From NCBI GenBank assembly GCA_030744435.1, contig JASLQO010000013.1, forward strand, positions 372,001 to 436,000: a stretch of 64,000 bases of DNA, in the 5' to 3' direction. Every line of letters begins with the position of its first letter. The first letter of the stretch is position 1. Of this stretch, positions 51,222 through 59,641 are shown piece by piece. A model generated the notes under the pieces. It was not told where the DNA came from and did no database searches. It saw nothing but the letters and a program-made list of their open reading frames with translations. The position numbers were made by a program, and so were the translations under genes. This DNA comes from JASLQO01 sp002327525. Lineage in GTDB: Bacteria; Pseudomonadota; Gammaproteobacteria; Pseudomonadales; Azotimanducaceae.

Positions 51222-51729
51222 TCACTGCGCCCGTGTGCGTTCCTCGGCAATGATCTGCTATCCCCTCCCACTCGCCCCACATATTGCACATGGCGTGTTT
51301 CGATCGCTCCCACGGGTCGTTACCTTCTTCGTATTCGAGCCACTCTCCCAGCCAGCCCTGGTCGGGGTGATCGGATAACCCGGTCAGCACTTTGTCCGGT
51401 TGCCGGCTCTTGTTGCGGATACGGAAGATGATGTTCTTGCGCGATTCGGTTCCGTTTTCGTTGTGCGACCCGGAATGGGGAATGTTGTACATCGCGATGC
51501 AGGCATCGCCGGGTTGCATGAGAACCTGCACAGGTCTCGGCCAGCGCTGCCCATCCGGCGTGGTTTCTGAGGTCTCGTCGCACAGCGCCTCACGGACACT
51601 GTCCGGCAGGTAGTTCATGCCACTGCGGTTGGGGGCATCCGTATTGAGGCGCAGACGGCGGCCGACGCACTGTCCACCCACTACGAAAATATGCCGCATT
51701 AGCGGCGAGCTTTGGTTACACGTAGCCAC
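51222..51729 (-). pseudogene. Phytanoyl-CoA dioxygenase-like remnant
   Basis: The minus strand carries the C-terminal part of a PhyH-type 2-oxoglutarate/iron oxygenase: LNTDAPNRSGMNYLPDSVRE, PVQVLMQPGDACIAMYNIPH, SGSHNENGTESRKNIIFRIR and HAMCNMWGEWEG. The H in NIPHSGSHNENG fits the third iron ligand. The N-terminal half with the first HxD is missing, and no likely start is seen. After WGEWEG a shift in frame continues QIIAEERTRAQ to a TGA at 51222; without the shift the frame runs on into the convergent MFS gene. Both defects mark it as dead. Confidence 0.75.
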
Positions 51730-51770
51730 TTGTGGCTGAAGTGGTTCTCAACCCGTAGCCAGGAAGAGGA

Positions 51771-52382
51771 TCAGCGGATATCGTGGAGAATGCCATCGAG
51801 TTCGCGCTCGACGTCCCCGGCGCTGGTGACGTGTACGCTGTTGAGACCCACCTGCCGCGCGCCGGCGATATTCTCGTGTGTGTCATCGAGAAACAGCACT
51901 TCCTCTGGAGCCATGCCCATGCTCTGCACCACGAACTCGTATGCTTCCCGATCGGGTTTGCGTAGGCCGATCTCGGAAGAAACGTAGATATGGTGAAAAG
52001 GCTCCAGTTCAGGTTCGTACAATGACGACCACTTGTCGTGATGCACTGCGTTGGTATTGGTGAACCCATAAAGGGGCATGCGGTTTGCCACGTCAGGCAG
52101 CCGCCGCACCACTCCACCGTAGGCACCTACGAACAATGCGTTCCAACCTTCCCGCCACACGGACACGGGCAAGTCGACCTTGAAGCGAGCCTCGAGGGCG
52201 GCTGCATATCGCTCGAAGTCACGCTCCCCGCGTTCGTGTTCACGATAAGCGTCATCCAGCTGCCAACGTTCGTAGAAGCGGCGTACATCCACATCGGCAG
52301 CCTCGGCCCAGAAGGCAAACACGCGGCGAAAGTCAACGTCCAGCACCACATTGCCGAGGTCGAGGAGAACGGCCTTGATCAT
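51771..52382 (-). CDS. HAD-superfamily phosphatase, YihX-like
   Basis: A protein of 203 residues starting at ATG 52382 behind GGAG. Motif I is VLLDLGNVVLDVDFRRVFAF, which matches the DLGN form of YihX (alpha-D-glucose-1-phosphatase) and not the usual DxDxT. Motif II lies in LYGFTNTNAVHHDKWSSL, motif III in IGLRKPDREAYEFVVQSMG, and motif IV in VLFLDDTHENIAGARQVGLN. HERGERDFERYAAALEARF is the cap. It is therefore likely to dephosphorylate a sugar phosphate or a related small molecule. It is followed downstream by a broken winged-helix gene on the same strand. Confidence 0.88.
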   Translation of the reverse strand: MIKAVLLDLGNVVLDVDFRRVFAFWAEAADVDVRRFYERWQLDDAYREHERGERDFERYAAALEARFKVDLPVSVWREGWNALFVGAYGGVVRRLPDVANRMPLYGFTNTNAVHHDKWSSLYEPELEPFHHIYVSSEIGLRKPDREAYEFVVQSMGMAPEEVLFLDDTHENIAGARQVGLNSVHVTSAGDVERELDGILHDIR

Positions 52383-52407
52383 CTTTGCTCCAATAGCTGC
52401 TCGCCCC

Positions 52408-52952
52408 TTAGCTTAGGGAGAGCCGATAGCCGGTCTCGAGGTTGATGGCCAATCCGGGTTTCTTCAGTGTCCGCATACTTGCCTTGAACGCCTGCGTTTC
52501 CCAACCGAGGTGCGCTGTAAGATCCGCGGCCCTGCATCCCGGATGATCGCGGATGAGTTCTAGGGCGGTCCACGTCCCGGGCCCGCGTCGGGACCGGTCG
52601 TCGATCTTTCTCAGACGATCTGTCATTGCATCGCGATCTGCGCATTGCAGCAATGTGTAATCCGGTTGATTCACAGCTTCGCTGCCGATGTGTCGAAAGT
52701 CCACACGAAACACCTGGCGGTCGAGTTCGACGCCCAGGAGGTTGGCGAGCGCATCCCTGCCGGTCGTGCCGCGGCCTCGATGACGGCACGATTTTTCAGC
52801 GCTTCCTTGTGGACATTGACCTCCAGGAAGGACTCGAGCGGCGGTAGCAACAGGGCGAAACGCTTGCGCTGCGCCAGCCTCGAGAGCGTCTGAGCGCTGA
52901 ATGACTCCATCAGCGCGTCGCTCAGGGCGCAGAGGATTTGCGTCCTGTTCAT
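52408..52952 (-). pseudogene. Frameshifted gene with a C-terminal winged-helix-like domain
   Basis: Two adjacent frames on the minus strand join as one protein of about 170 residues. The first, from ATG 52952, reads RTQILCALSDALMESFSAQT, RLAQRKRFALLLPPLESFLE, then KNRAVIEAAA. At about 52760 a one-base shift is needed to continue TTGRDALANLLGVELDRQVF, then RVDFRHIGSEAVNQ. The end is GTWTALELIRDHPGCRAADL and TAHLGWETQAFKASMRTLKK, a likely winged helix. I do not recognise a family. It might be a sequence error rather than a true break. Confidence 0.6.
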
Positions 52953-52983
52953 GGCCTGCCGGCGTGTGAGCGGTGTATGCCGG

Positions 52984-53745
52984 CTACTTCATTGCCTTGT
53001 GAAAACCGAGCAGACCCCCCATGTGCGTCTTGTTGGAGATATCGCTGAAGCCGAGATCGCTCAGCAACTGCGACAGCTCATCGGCCGAGTAGAACGCACT
53101 CAGCGCATTGACGAAGTATTTCTTACAGCCGCGTGCAGCCGAGCCGCTGTTGAAGATCCATGAGGTAAAGAGCAGGCAGAACCTGAGGTATGCGTAGTGT
53201 ACAACCTCCATGAAGCGCGTGCGCGGGCGCAGCATGTCGCTGTGATAGAAATGCCCGCCGGGCTTGAGAACTCGTCGGATTTCCTCAAATACCTCGATCA
53301 CACGCAGGTGCCGGGAGGCGAACTGCAGCGTGACGACATCGAAAGATTCGTCGGGAAACGGCAGCTTGTGTACGTCCCCGATCGTACTTTGAATTTCAAA
53401 TCCCTGCTGCTGCGCGCGTTTGCCGCCGACCTTCTGCATTGCGCTGCTGCGATCGATGGCACACACAGTGAGGTCCGGCTGTTTCTTCATCATCGCGATG
53501 CCAACAGCGTTGGTTCCGGCACATACGTCGAGTGCCTTGTGCCCGGACTCCAGGTGGATCATCGAGAGAAAGCTCGAGCGAAACCAGCCCCAGAGTCCGA
53601 GACTCGCAACATTGTTCGCCTTGTCGTAGTACTTCGCAACGTCGGCGAATACTTCATTCAGTTCTTCGCTCCAAACCTGGTTGAACCTGTCTTCACGAAT
53701 ATTTTCCCGCTCCGAAAACGGGACGACAGTCATATCACTTGCCAC
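52984..53745 (-). CDS. UbiE/COQ5-like methyltransferase
   Basis: A protein of 253 residues. The N-terminal text (VWSEELNEVFADVAKYYDKA, NNVASLGLWGWFRSSFLSMI) is that of UbiE-like enzymes. Motif I of the SAM-binding fold is KALDVCAGTNAVGIAMM; CAIDRSSAMQKVGGKRAQQQ and DVHKLPFPDESFDVVTLQFA follow, then RVLKPGGHFYHSDMLRPRTR. It should methylate a quinone precursor (ubiquinone or menaquinone) with SAM. The D-V-C-A-G-T-N motif is slightly unlike the usual DVAGGTGD, so a different acceptor is possible. It is convergent with no gene; the frd operon starts 400 bases on, in the other direction. Confidence 0.86.
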   Translation of the reverse strand: MASDMTVVPFSERENIREDRFNQVWSEELNEVFADVAKYYDKANNVASLGLWGWFRSSFLSMIHLESGHKALDVCAGTNAVGIAMMKKQPDLTVCAIDRSSAMQKVGGKRAQQQGFEIQSTIGDVHKLPFPDESFDVVTLQFASRHLRVIEVFEEIRRVLKPGGHFYHSDMLRPRTRFMEVVHYAYLRFCLLFTSWIFNSGSAARGCKKYFVNALSAFYSADELSQLLSDLGFSDISNKTHMGGLLGFHKAMK

Positions 53746-54146
53746 GATGTTGCTCCGAAACTAGCACGATGATCATTCGAGTTTGTCAAAGTTGGTCAAG
53801 CAGTTTGCCGGATATGGCTCGCTTGTAGTGGAAAAACTCCCGGCCACGCGATATCAGGAGGCGGCTCTTTCAGAAAGTAAGTATTGTAAACCCACGAATC
53901 CCTTTGCTGGACACTACACGTCCGGCTTTGCTTCGCCAAGGGTATCGCGGTCCGACAAATTGCTGGCTGGTGAATTAGAACAAAAAACGCCGCATTCCTT
54001 ACTACGCTGTTTCCCTCATATGAACTTGCGTTAGCGATGGTTGAATGTACTCTTTTTCGGGTCAGGCCGGTCGGGTGGGGTAGCATATCCGGACCGAAAG
54101 CGGACATGTGGAGTGATACCTTGAGAGCCAGTTGGAGTTAAGAAGC
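53746..54146. other. Intergenic region upstream of frdABCD
   Basis: About 400 bases between the divergent methyltransferase and frdA starts. I looked for an FNR-type TTGAT-N4-ATCAA box and saw none. Open stretches occur but translate to text with no family signal. AT-rich runs at 53985-54010 could be part of a promoter. No tRNA or RNA gene is evident. Confidence 0.5.
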
Positions 54147-55940
54147 ATGGATGTCGTCAGAACCGACGTAGCCATTATTGGCGGCGGAGGCGCGGGCCTG
54201 CGTGCGGCGATTGCCATCGCCGAAAAGGCGCCTGACCAGCATATCAGCCTGATATCCAAGGTGTACCCCATGCGCAGCCATACCGTGGCGGCGGAAGGGG
54301 GATCAGCGGCGGTGACCCAAGCCCATGACAGCCTCGAACATCACTTCAACGATACGGTCGCCGGTGGCGACTGGCTGTGTGAGCAGGACGTGGTTGAGTA
54401 CTTCGTGGCGAATTGCCATGAAGAGATGGTGCAGCTCGAACACTGGGGTTGTCCGTGGAGTCGCAGGGAAGACGGTCACGTCAACGTGCGGGCATTCGGC
54501 GGGATGAAGATCGAGCGTACATGGTTCGCGGCAGACAAGACCGGCTTCCACATGCTGCACACGCTGTTTCAGACGTCGATCAAGTATCCGTCGATCCATC
54601 GCTACGACGAGCACTTCTGCTGCGAACTCATCGTGGAGGACGGGCGCTGTCAGGGCGTGCTGGTCATCGATGTTGCGAGCGGCGAATTCCGCCTGATCCT
54701 GGCCGGTGCCGTTATCATCGCAACCGGTGGCGCGGGCAGGGTGTTTCGCGAGAACACGAATGGGGGCATCGTTACGGGTGACGGCATGGCGCTCGCCTAC
54801 CGCCGCGGCGTGCCGCTGCGCGACATGGAGTTTGTTCAGTACCATCCAACCTGCATGCCGCGCACGGGGCTGCTATTCACGGAAGCCTGCCGTGGTGAAG
54901 GCGGGTTTCTGCTGAACAAGGACGGCTATCGCTACCTCCAGGACTACGGGCTGGGTCCCGCGGAACCCTCCCCGCGTAACAAGGCCATGGAACTCGGTCC
55001 ACGCGATCGGCTGAGTCAGGCGTACTGGCACGAAAAACAGAAAGGCAACACCATCGATGGTGCGCACGGTCATGTGGTGCATCTGGATCTCCGGCACCTG
55101 GGTGAGAAGAAACTGCGGGAGCGCCTGCCGCAGATTTACGAACTGGCGGAAGAATTTCTGGGCGTGGATCCCGCTAAACAGCCGATACCGGTGTTGCCCG
55201 CCGTGCACTACACGATGGGTGGCATCGAGACGGACGGGCGCACCGCCTCATCGCTGCGGGGTCTCTATGCCGTCGGTGAATGTGCGAGCGTCGGCATCCA
55301 CGGCGCCAACCGTCTCGGATCCAATTCGCTTGCGGAGCTGTGCGTGTTCGGCAAAGTGGCCGGTAACGAGGCATCCGAATTCGCAGCGGCCGCCACGACA
55401 TCGACTCAGGGCGTTCTGGAGGCTCAGGCGGAGGAGGCTTGCGACAATGCACTGCGTTTGATCAGGGATGAGAAAGGCGATCAGCGCATTGGCGTGTTGC
55501 GCAGTAAAATGGCCTCGGCCATGGAAGACGGCTGCGGTATCTACCGTACGGCTGGCGAGATGGAGACGGGCTGTCGGAAGATTGATGAGTTGAAAGAACG
55601 TTACGAACGGGCGCACATAGACGATCGTTCACGAGCGTGGAATACGGAGTGGCTGTTGGGGATTGAACTCGGATTTCAACTCGATGTCGCCCAGGCCATG
55701 GTCTACTCGGCGATCAATCGCAAGGAGTCGCGCGGATCCCATCAGCGCATCGATGGGTACGAGGAGCGTGATGACGAGAACTTCCTCAAGCATACGCTGT
55801 CCTGTCATCGCCCGGCAGCACCCCCGGAGATCCGGTGGGGTGATGTGACCATCACCAGATCGCCGCCGGGAACCAGGGCCTATGGAGCGGCGGGCGAGCA
55901 GGCAGAGAAAGAAAACGCGCAAAGGACCGACAACGGATGA
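54147..55940 (+). CDS. frdA: Quinol:fumarate reductase flavoprotein subunit FrdA
   Basis: A protein of 597 residues, ATG 54147. The FAD-binding start is VAIIGGGGAGLRAAIAIAEK, and the covalent-FAD histidine is in YPMRSHTVAAEGGSAAV. Substrate residues are in FVQYHPTCMPRTGLLFTEAC followed by RGEGGFLLN, in VHYTMGGIETDGRT and in HGANRLGSNSLAELC. TEWLLGIELGFQLDVAQAMV is the Frd C-terminal domain. Order and length fit E. coli FrdA more than SdhA. It reduces fumarate to succinate with quinol as donor, or can run backward as a succinate dehydrogenase. The stop overlaps frdB by four bases. Confidence 0.93.
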   Translation: MDVVRTDVAIIGGGGAGLRAAIAIAEKAPDQHISLISKVYPMRSHTVAAEGGSAAVTQAHDSLEHHFNDTVAGGDWLCEQDVVEYFVANCHEEMVQLEHWGCPWSRREDGHVNVRAFGGMKIERTWFAADKTGFHMLHTLFQTSIKYPSIHRYDEHFCCELIVEDGRCQGVLVIDVASGEFRLILAGAVIIATGGAGRVFRENTNGGIVTGDGMALAYRRGVPLRDMEFVQYHPTCMPRTGLLFTEACRGEGGFLLNKDGYRYLQDYGLGPAEPSPRNKAMELGPRDRLSQAYWHEKQKGNTIDGAHGHVVHLDLRHLGEKKLRERLPQIYELAEEFLGVDPAKQPIPVLPAVHYTMGGIETDGRTASSLRGLYAVGECASVGIHGANRLGSNSLAELCVFGKVAGNEASEFAAAATTSTQGVLEAQAEEACDNALRLIRDEKGDQRIGVLRSKMASAMEDGCGIYRTAGEMETGCRKIDELKERYERAHIDDRSRAWNTEWLLGIELGFQLDVAQAMVYSAINRKESRGSHQRIDGYEERDDENFLKHTLSCHRPAAPPEIRWGDVTITRSPPGTRAYGAAGEQAEKENAQRTDNG

Positions 55941-56695
55941 TGGCGGATCAAGAGAGAATCATCGAAATCGAAGTTCTTCGTTACCGCCCGGAGCAGGACG
56001 ACAAGCCTGTCCTGCAGACCTTCGAAGTGCCGTTCACCGACGACATGTCCGTGCTGCAAGGGCTGCAGTACATCAAGGATCATCTCGACGGGTCGTTGAG
56101 TTTCCGGTGGTCCTGCCGAATGGCCATATGCGGCAGTTGCGGAATGATGGTCAACGGCGAGCCGATGCTCTCGTGTAAGACTTTTCTGCGCGACTTTCAC
56201 CCCGGCAAGCTTCGAGTGGAAGCACTCACCCACTTTCCCATCGAGAAAGATCTAGTGGTCGATGCCGGTGACTTCATCGACAAGCTGGAGAGCGTCACTG
56301 CCTACATCGTACCGGCCGAACCGAGGGAACTTGCTGAGGGTGAGTACCTGCAGACGCCCAGGCAGCGTGATGAGTACGAACAGTACAGCTCGTGTATCAA
56401 CTGCATGCTGTGTTACGCCGCGTGTCCCCAATATGGGCTCAGTTCGGAGTTCACCGGCCCAGGGGTACTCGCGCTGCTGCATCGTTACAATGCCGACTCG
56501 CGCGATGGCGCGAAGCGCGAACGCATGGAAATCGTCAATGCCGAGGAGGGCGTGTGGGGTTGCACGCTGGTCGGCTACTGCTCAGAGGTGTGTCCCAAAA
56601 ACGTCGATCCGGCGTCCGCCGTCAATCAGAACAAGATCAACAGCACTCTCGATTACTTCACTCGCTTTCTCACCCCACGTGGAGGCACGTCGTGA
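55937..56695 (+). CDS. frdB: Quinol:fumarate reductase iron-sulfur subunit FrdB
   Basis: A protein of 252 residues. The [2Fe-2S] cluster ligands are in SCRMAICGSCGMMVNGEPML, with the fourth cysteine in MLSCKT. The [4Fe-4S] motif is SSCINCMLCYAACPQYG, and the [3Fe-4S] cysteines are in GCTLVGYCSEVCPKNVD. Each is close to the E. coli FrdB pattern. It passes electrons from the membrane quinol site to FAD. ATG 55937 overlaps the end of frdA; its own end overlaps frdC. The gene order A-B-C-D is the frd order. Confidence 0.95.
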   Translation: MMADQERIIEIEVLRYRPEQDDKPVLQTFEVPFTDDMSVLQGLQYIKDHLDGSLSFRWSCRMAICGSCGMMVNGEPMLSCKTFLRDFHPGKLRVEALTHFPIEKDLVVDAGDFIDKLESVTAYIVPAEPRELAEGEYLQTPRQRDEYEQYSSCINCMLCYAACPQYGLSSEFTGPGVLALLHRYNADSRDGAKRERMEIVNAEEGVWGCTLVGYCSEVCPKNVDPASAVNQNKINSTLDYFTRFLTPRGGTS

Positions 56696-57084
56696 GCAAA
56701 TCAAAAGCCTATGTGCGGCCCATGGACGGCTGGTGGTTGAAGAGCCCGCGCTACGTCCGTTACATGATCCGCGAGGCCACTTCCGTGTTCGTCGGCATCT
56801 ATGCGCTCGTCCTTCTGGTGGGGGCCGCGCGGCTGGGTGACGGAGAGGCGGCATTCAGTGGGTGGCTCGCCGCCCTGCAACATCCGCTCGCCATTGCGTT
56901 TCACCTGATCGCGCTCGCTGCCGCACTCCTGCATACCGTGACCTGGTTTTCCGTAGCACCCAAGGTAGTACCGACGTTGTTCATCGGAGGCAACCGGGTT
57001 TCTGATCAGGCAATTACCACCGCGCAGTACCTGATCGCAGCAGTGGTGTACGTGTTCATTCTCATCCTGGCGCTCGGAGTGTGA
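56692..57084 (+). CDS. frdC: Fumarate reductase membrane subunit FrdC
   Basis: A protein of 130 residues beginning at GTG 56692 with GGAGG upstream; GTGA overlaps the frdB stop by 4 bases. AYVRPMDGWWLKSPRYVRYM is the conserved cytoplasmic lead of FrdC, and IREATSVFVGIYALVLLVG, PLAIAFHLIALAAALLHTVT and WFSVAPKVVPTL are the helices. It has no haem ligand pair, as expected for the E. coli-type enzyme. It binds quinol and anchors FrdAB together with FrdD. Confidence 0.92.
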   Translation: MSKSKAYVRPMDGWWLKSPRYVRYMIREATSVFVGIYALVLLVGAARLGDGEAAFSGWLAALQHPLAIAFHLIALAAALLHTVTWFSVAPKVVPTLFIGGNRVSDQAITTAQYLIAAVVYVFILILALGV

Positions 57085-57446
57085 CGATGCAAACTTCGAG
57101 AAGGCGATCCAGCGAGCCCATATTCTGGTCGCTGTTTGGTGCGGGTGGTGTCATCGTGGCGTTCGTGCTGCCTGTCGTGATTCTCATCACGGGCATTGCC
57201 GTGCCTCTGGGCGTTTTTCCGTCGGAAGTCATGAATTTCGAGCGTGCCCAGAGTTTCGCAGCGAGCTGGATCGGCAAGCTTTCACTACTGGTGATCATCA
57301 GCCTCACGCTGTGGCACTCGGTGCACAGAATCTATCTGTCGCTGCACGATCTCGGCATACAGCGCAGGGCAATCTACAAGTGGTTGTGCTACGGGGTCGC
57401 GTTTGCGGGAACCGTGGCTGCTGTGGTTCTACTTCTGCGGATATAG
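57081..57446 (+). CDS. frdD: Fumarate reductase membrane subunit FrdD
   Basis: A protein of 121 residues, starting at GTG 57081 (overlapping the frdC stop) or ATG 57087. RRSSEPIFWSLFGAGGVIVA is the conserved FrdD opening, and FVLPVVILITGIAVPLGVF, ASWIGKLSLLVIISLTLWHS and AGTVAAVVLLLRI are three membrane helices. HSVHRIYLSLHDLGI matches the loop after helix 2 of E. coli FrdD. The operon frdABCD is complete and unbroken. Confidence 0.93.
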   Translation: MTMQTSRRRSSEPIFWSLFGAGGVIVAFVLPVVILITGIAVPLGVFPSEVMNFERAQSFAASWIGKLSLLVIISLTLWHSVHRIYLSLHDLGIQRRAIYKWLCYGVAFAGTVAAVVLLLRI

Positions 57447-57528
57447 CGCTTACTATTGATCATGGCATCGAGGGTGCTCATCACCCGCTCGCGCCAGCGT
57501 CGAATATCTGGGGAAACAAGGGGATCTC

Positions 57529-58164
57529 ATGTCTGAAGAACTGGGCCTTTTCGAGGCAATGTACAACTGCCGGGCGATGCGGCGCATCGAGGCGAAGCCG
57601 GTACCGGAGGAGCTGCTGGTAAAGCTGGTCGACGTCGCCAATCAGGCGCCGAGCGGTTCCAACATGCAGCGTGCACGTTGGATTGTGGTGCGCGACGCCG
57701 GGCAGCGCAGGAAGCTGGCCGCACTGAACAAGGTGGCCGTGGAAGCCTATATAGGTCCGCAGTCCGGCCGGGCGGGGGAATTGCCTCACCAGGACGCGGC
57801 CAAACGCCAGCGCATGCTCGAATCGGTGCTCTGGCAGGCGGAACATATGCAGGACATCCCGGCGCTCGTCGTCCCGTGCATGGAGTTCGAGGGCCCGGTG
57901 TCTGGCGGTGAAGCGGCACGCGCCGGCAGTTCGCTGTGGCCGGGGGTGCAGAATCTGCTGCTGGCGGCACGCGGCCTGGGTCTGGGTGCTGCCCTGACAA
58001 CGCTCGGCCTGAGCGATCGTGACACCGCCCGGGAAGTGCTGGGCTTGCCGGATCATGTCGAGGCGTATGCGATCATTCCGGTGGGTTACCCGATGGGCAA
58101 TTTCGGACCGGTGACCAGGCTGCCTGTGGAAGCCACGCTGCACTGGGACAGATGGTCCAAGTAA
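57529..58164 (+). CDS. Nitroreductase family protein
   Basis: A protein of 211 residues, ATG 57529 behind AGGGGATC. The start YNCRAMRRIEAKPVPEELLV and the FMN-binding pattern QAPSGSNMQRARWIVVRDAG are typical of NfsB/BluB-type nitroreductases. WPGVQNLLLAARGLGLGAAL supplies the second FMN-binding motif and HVEAYAIIPVGYPMGNFGP is the usual end. It reduces nitro groups, quinones or flavins with NAD(P)H. It is 82 bases downstream of frdD and may be cotranscribed. Confidence 0.88.
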   Translation: MSEELGLFEAMYNCRAMRRIEAKPVPEELLVKLVDVANQAPSGSNMQRARWIVVRDAGQRRKLAALNKVAVEAYIGPQSGRAGELPHQDAAKRQRMLESVLWQAEHMQDIPALVVPCMEFEGPVSGGEAARAGSSLWPGVQNLLLAARGLGLGAALTTLGLSDRDTAREVLGLPDHVEAYAIIPVGYPMGNFGPVTRLPVEATLHWDRWSK

Positions 58165-58223
58165 CGCGATAGCTGCATGACGATGTAACCGGCACGCCCA
58201 GGTGCCGGCACGCGGAGCGGTTC

Positions 58224-58787
58224 TCAGCCTTGTTCAGGGCTTTCTTTGCCTCTCCCCCAGACCGCGGGGCCATAGCCCGGATGGATGAGGTTCTTGTCGA
58301 ATATGCCATGTTCCGCCTGGCGGTGGCAGTCCTGGCACGGGCTCAGAAATCCTTCGCGCAGGGTCTCGACTTCGAGCTGTTTCTCGATAATCTCGTGCGC
58401 CGTGACGAAGGATGGATACTCGGTGATCCGCAGCGCGGGGTTGTCCGGCAGGATGCGCAGCATCTCGTTCATCTTCGAGGGTGCTGCGACCGCGGCCATC
58501 ACCTCTGCCTCGAGGTAGGCACCGATGTGCGCGAACGACTCCTCGTCGAGTTCGGCATTTTCTCCGAAATGGTCTTCGAGACCGGCCATCAGATGCCGCC
58601 AGTTCGATGCCGGGAGCAGGGGCGGTGGATAGACGATGTGGCAGGCGCCGCATTAATCCATGTAAATGGTGTCGAGCTGGATGCGCTGTACTTTGTCCTC
58701 CCGGGCGTGGCTGAGTCCCGAAAATCCGAGTAGCAACGTCATCACGAAGAGGAGACTGGCGGCTGTTCTGGTCATGCATTTGTTCAT
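58224..58787 (-). pseudogene. Dihaem cytochrome c (DHC-type), interrupted before the first haem site
   Basis: Once one codon is repaired the minus strand from ATG 58787 gives a complete protein of 187 residues. A signal peptide (AASLLFVMTLLLGFSGLSHA) is followed by EDKVQRIQLDTIYMD, then TAA at 58653-58655, then CGACHIVYPPPLLPASNWRH (first CxxCH), and, after EHFG-like DHFGENAELDEE and a helix pair, SPCQDCHRQAEHGIFDK (second CxxCH). The layout fits the DHC family (dihaem cytochrome c, PF09626). Homologues have Glu right before the first haem motif, so GAA-to-TAA explains the stop. Both haem sites are intact in the frame. This is a very young lesion. Confidence 0.8.
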
Positions 58788-59051
58788 GTTCTTATTAGAT
58801 CGCCCAGTGTTCAGGCTTCGATCTCGAATGGGAGTCGGAGCCGATAGTATCGTTCAGCAGGTGGTGCATCGCGTGCGTTTTCTCGGCCGCGTACGGGATC
58901 CTCTTGGGGACAGCACGAGTGCTGGAGGCCAAGGGTGGAACTTGTGCTTGGTCAGTAGTTTGTCAGTCTCTAGCCTCGGGAGGAGTGGTGTGGGCATCGG
59001 GATGCCCCGGTTGTCGTTGTACCCAATGGCAAATCAACACGGGAGAAACAT

Positions 59052-59485
59052 TTGAAATCCAAAACCGTATTGGCAATTGCTGTCATTTTGTCAGGCCAGA
59101 GCGAGGCCGCTGGGACGACTATGGGACGATACATACCATAGCCGGTCAGGTGACCATAACGGAACCTGCATCCAGGAAGGTCAAGGTCGTGGGGACGAAT
59201 ATCGTCACCAATCAATCTTTTCAGAACGAAATGACGCTGGCGGACATGCGCAACACGGTCCAGGGAGGAGCGAAGGTGACGGCCACGACGTGTGTTGTTT
59301 CTGACGGACGCTACTTCATCACTCTGCGCTACAAGATGAAGACGAGGATGGGGGACGACTTCGAGTTCGAAGCCAAGAATACGGGCACCAACGACTGGCA
59401 GTTGTATGTCAACCAATGGCGTCAGGCGGGTACGGACAATCCCTTCACGCCTTTCTTGACGCGATGGTCGAGTAAAGCTAACTAG
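59052..59485 (+). pseudogene. Frameshifted exported protein of unknown function
   Basis: TTG 59052 with GGGAG seven bases upstream opens a signal-peptide-like text (MKSKTVLAIAVILSGQSEA) and GTTMGRYIP before a TAG at 59139-59141. One frame over, the text AGQVTITEPASRKVKVVGTN, then MTLADMRNTVQGGAKVTATT, VVSDGRYFITLRYKMKTRMG and DDFEFEAKNTGTNDWQLYVN runs to 59485. A single indel at about 59120-59145 would join them. I do not recognise the family; the strand pattern suggests a compact beta-rich domain. 58788-59051 holds no gene I can identify. Confidence 0.6.
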
Positions 59486-59641
59486 CAAAACCAAATCGTT
59501 GTCAACCAAGCCAGCCTGCCTTGCGTGCTGGCTCTGCGTTCTCGCGCCCGTACACCTTCGGAATTCACCTATCGAATTGCTACCCCAAAGGAAGTAGACG
59601 TCGTTCTCTGATTCCATCTATACAGTCTTGTGGGGATACGT

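Noticed and set aside
51771..52382. HAD protein judged defective because motif I lacks the second Asp
   Set aside because: DLGN is the normal form in YihX-like phosphatases, so the gene is intact.
53796..54107. Minus-strand open frame of 103 codons upstream of frdA
   Set aside because: No ribosome site, no recognisable domain, composition not like neighbouring genes.
58653..58655. TAA before CGACH read as a recoded amino acid
   Set aside because: TAA is an ordinary stop throughout the window and no recoding element is seen; a nonsense change is simpler.
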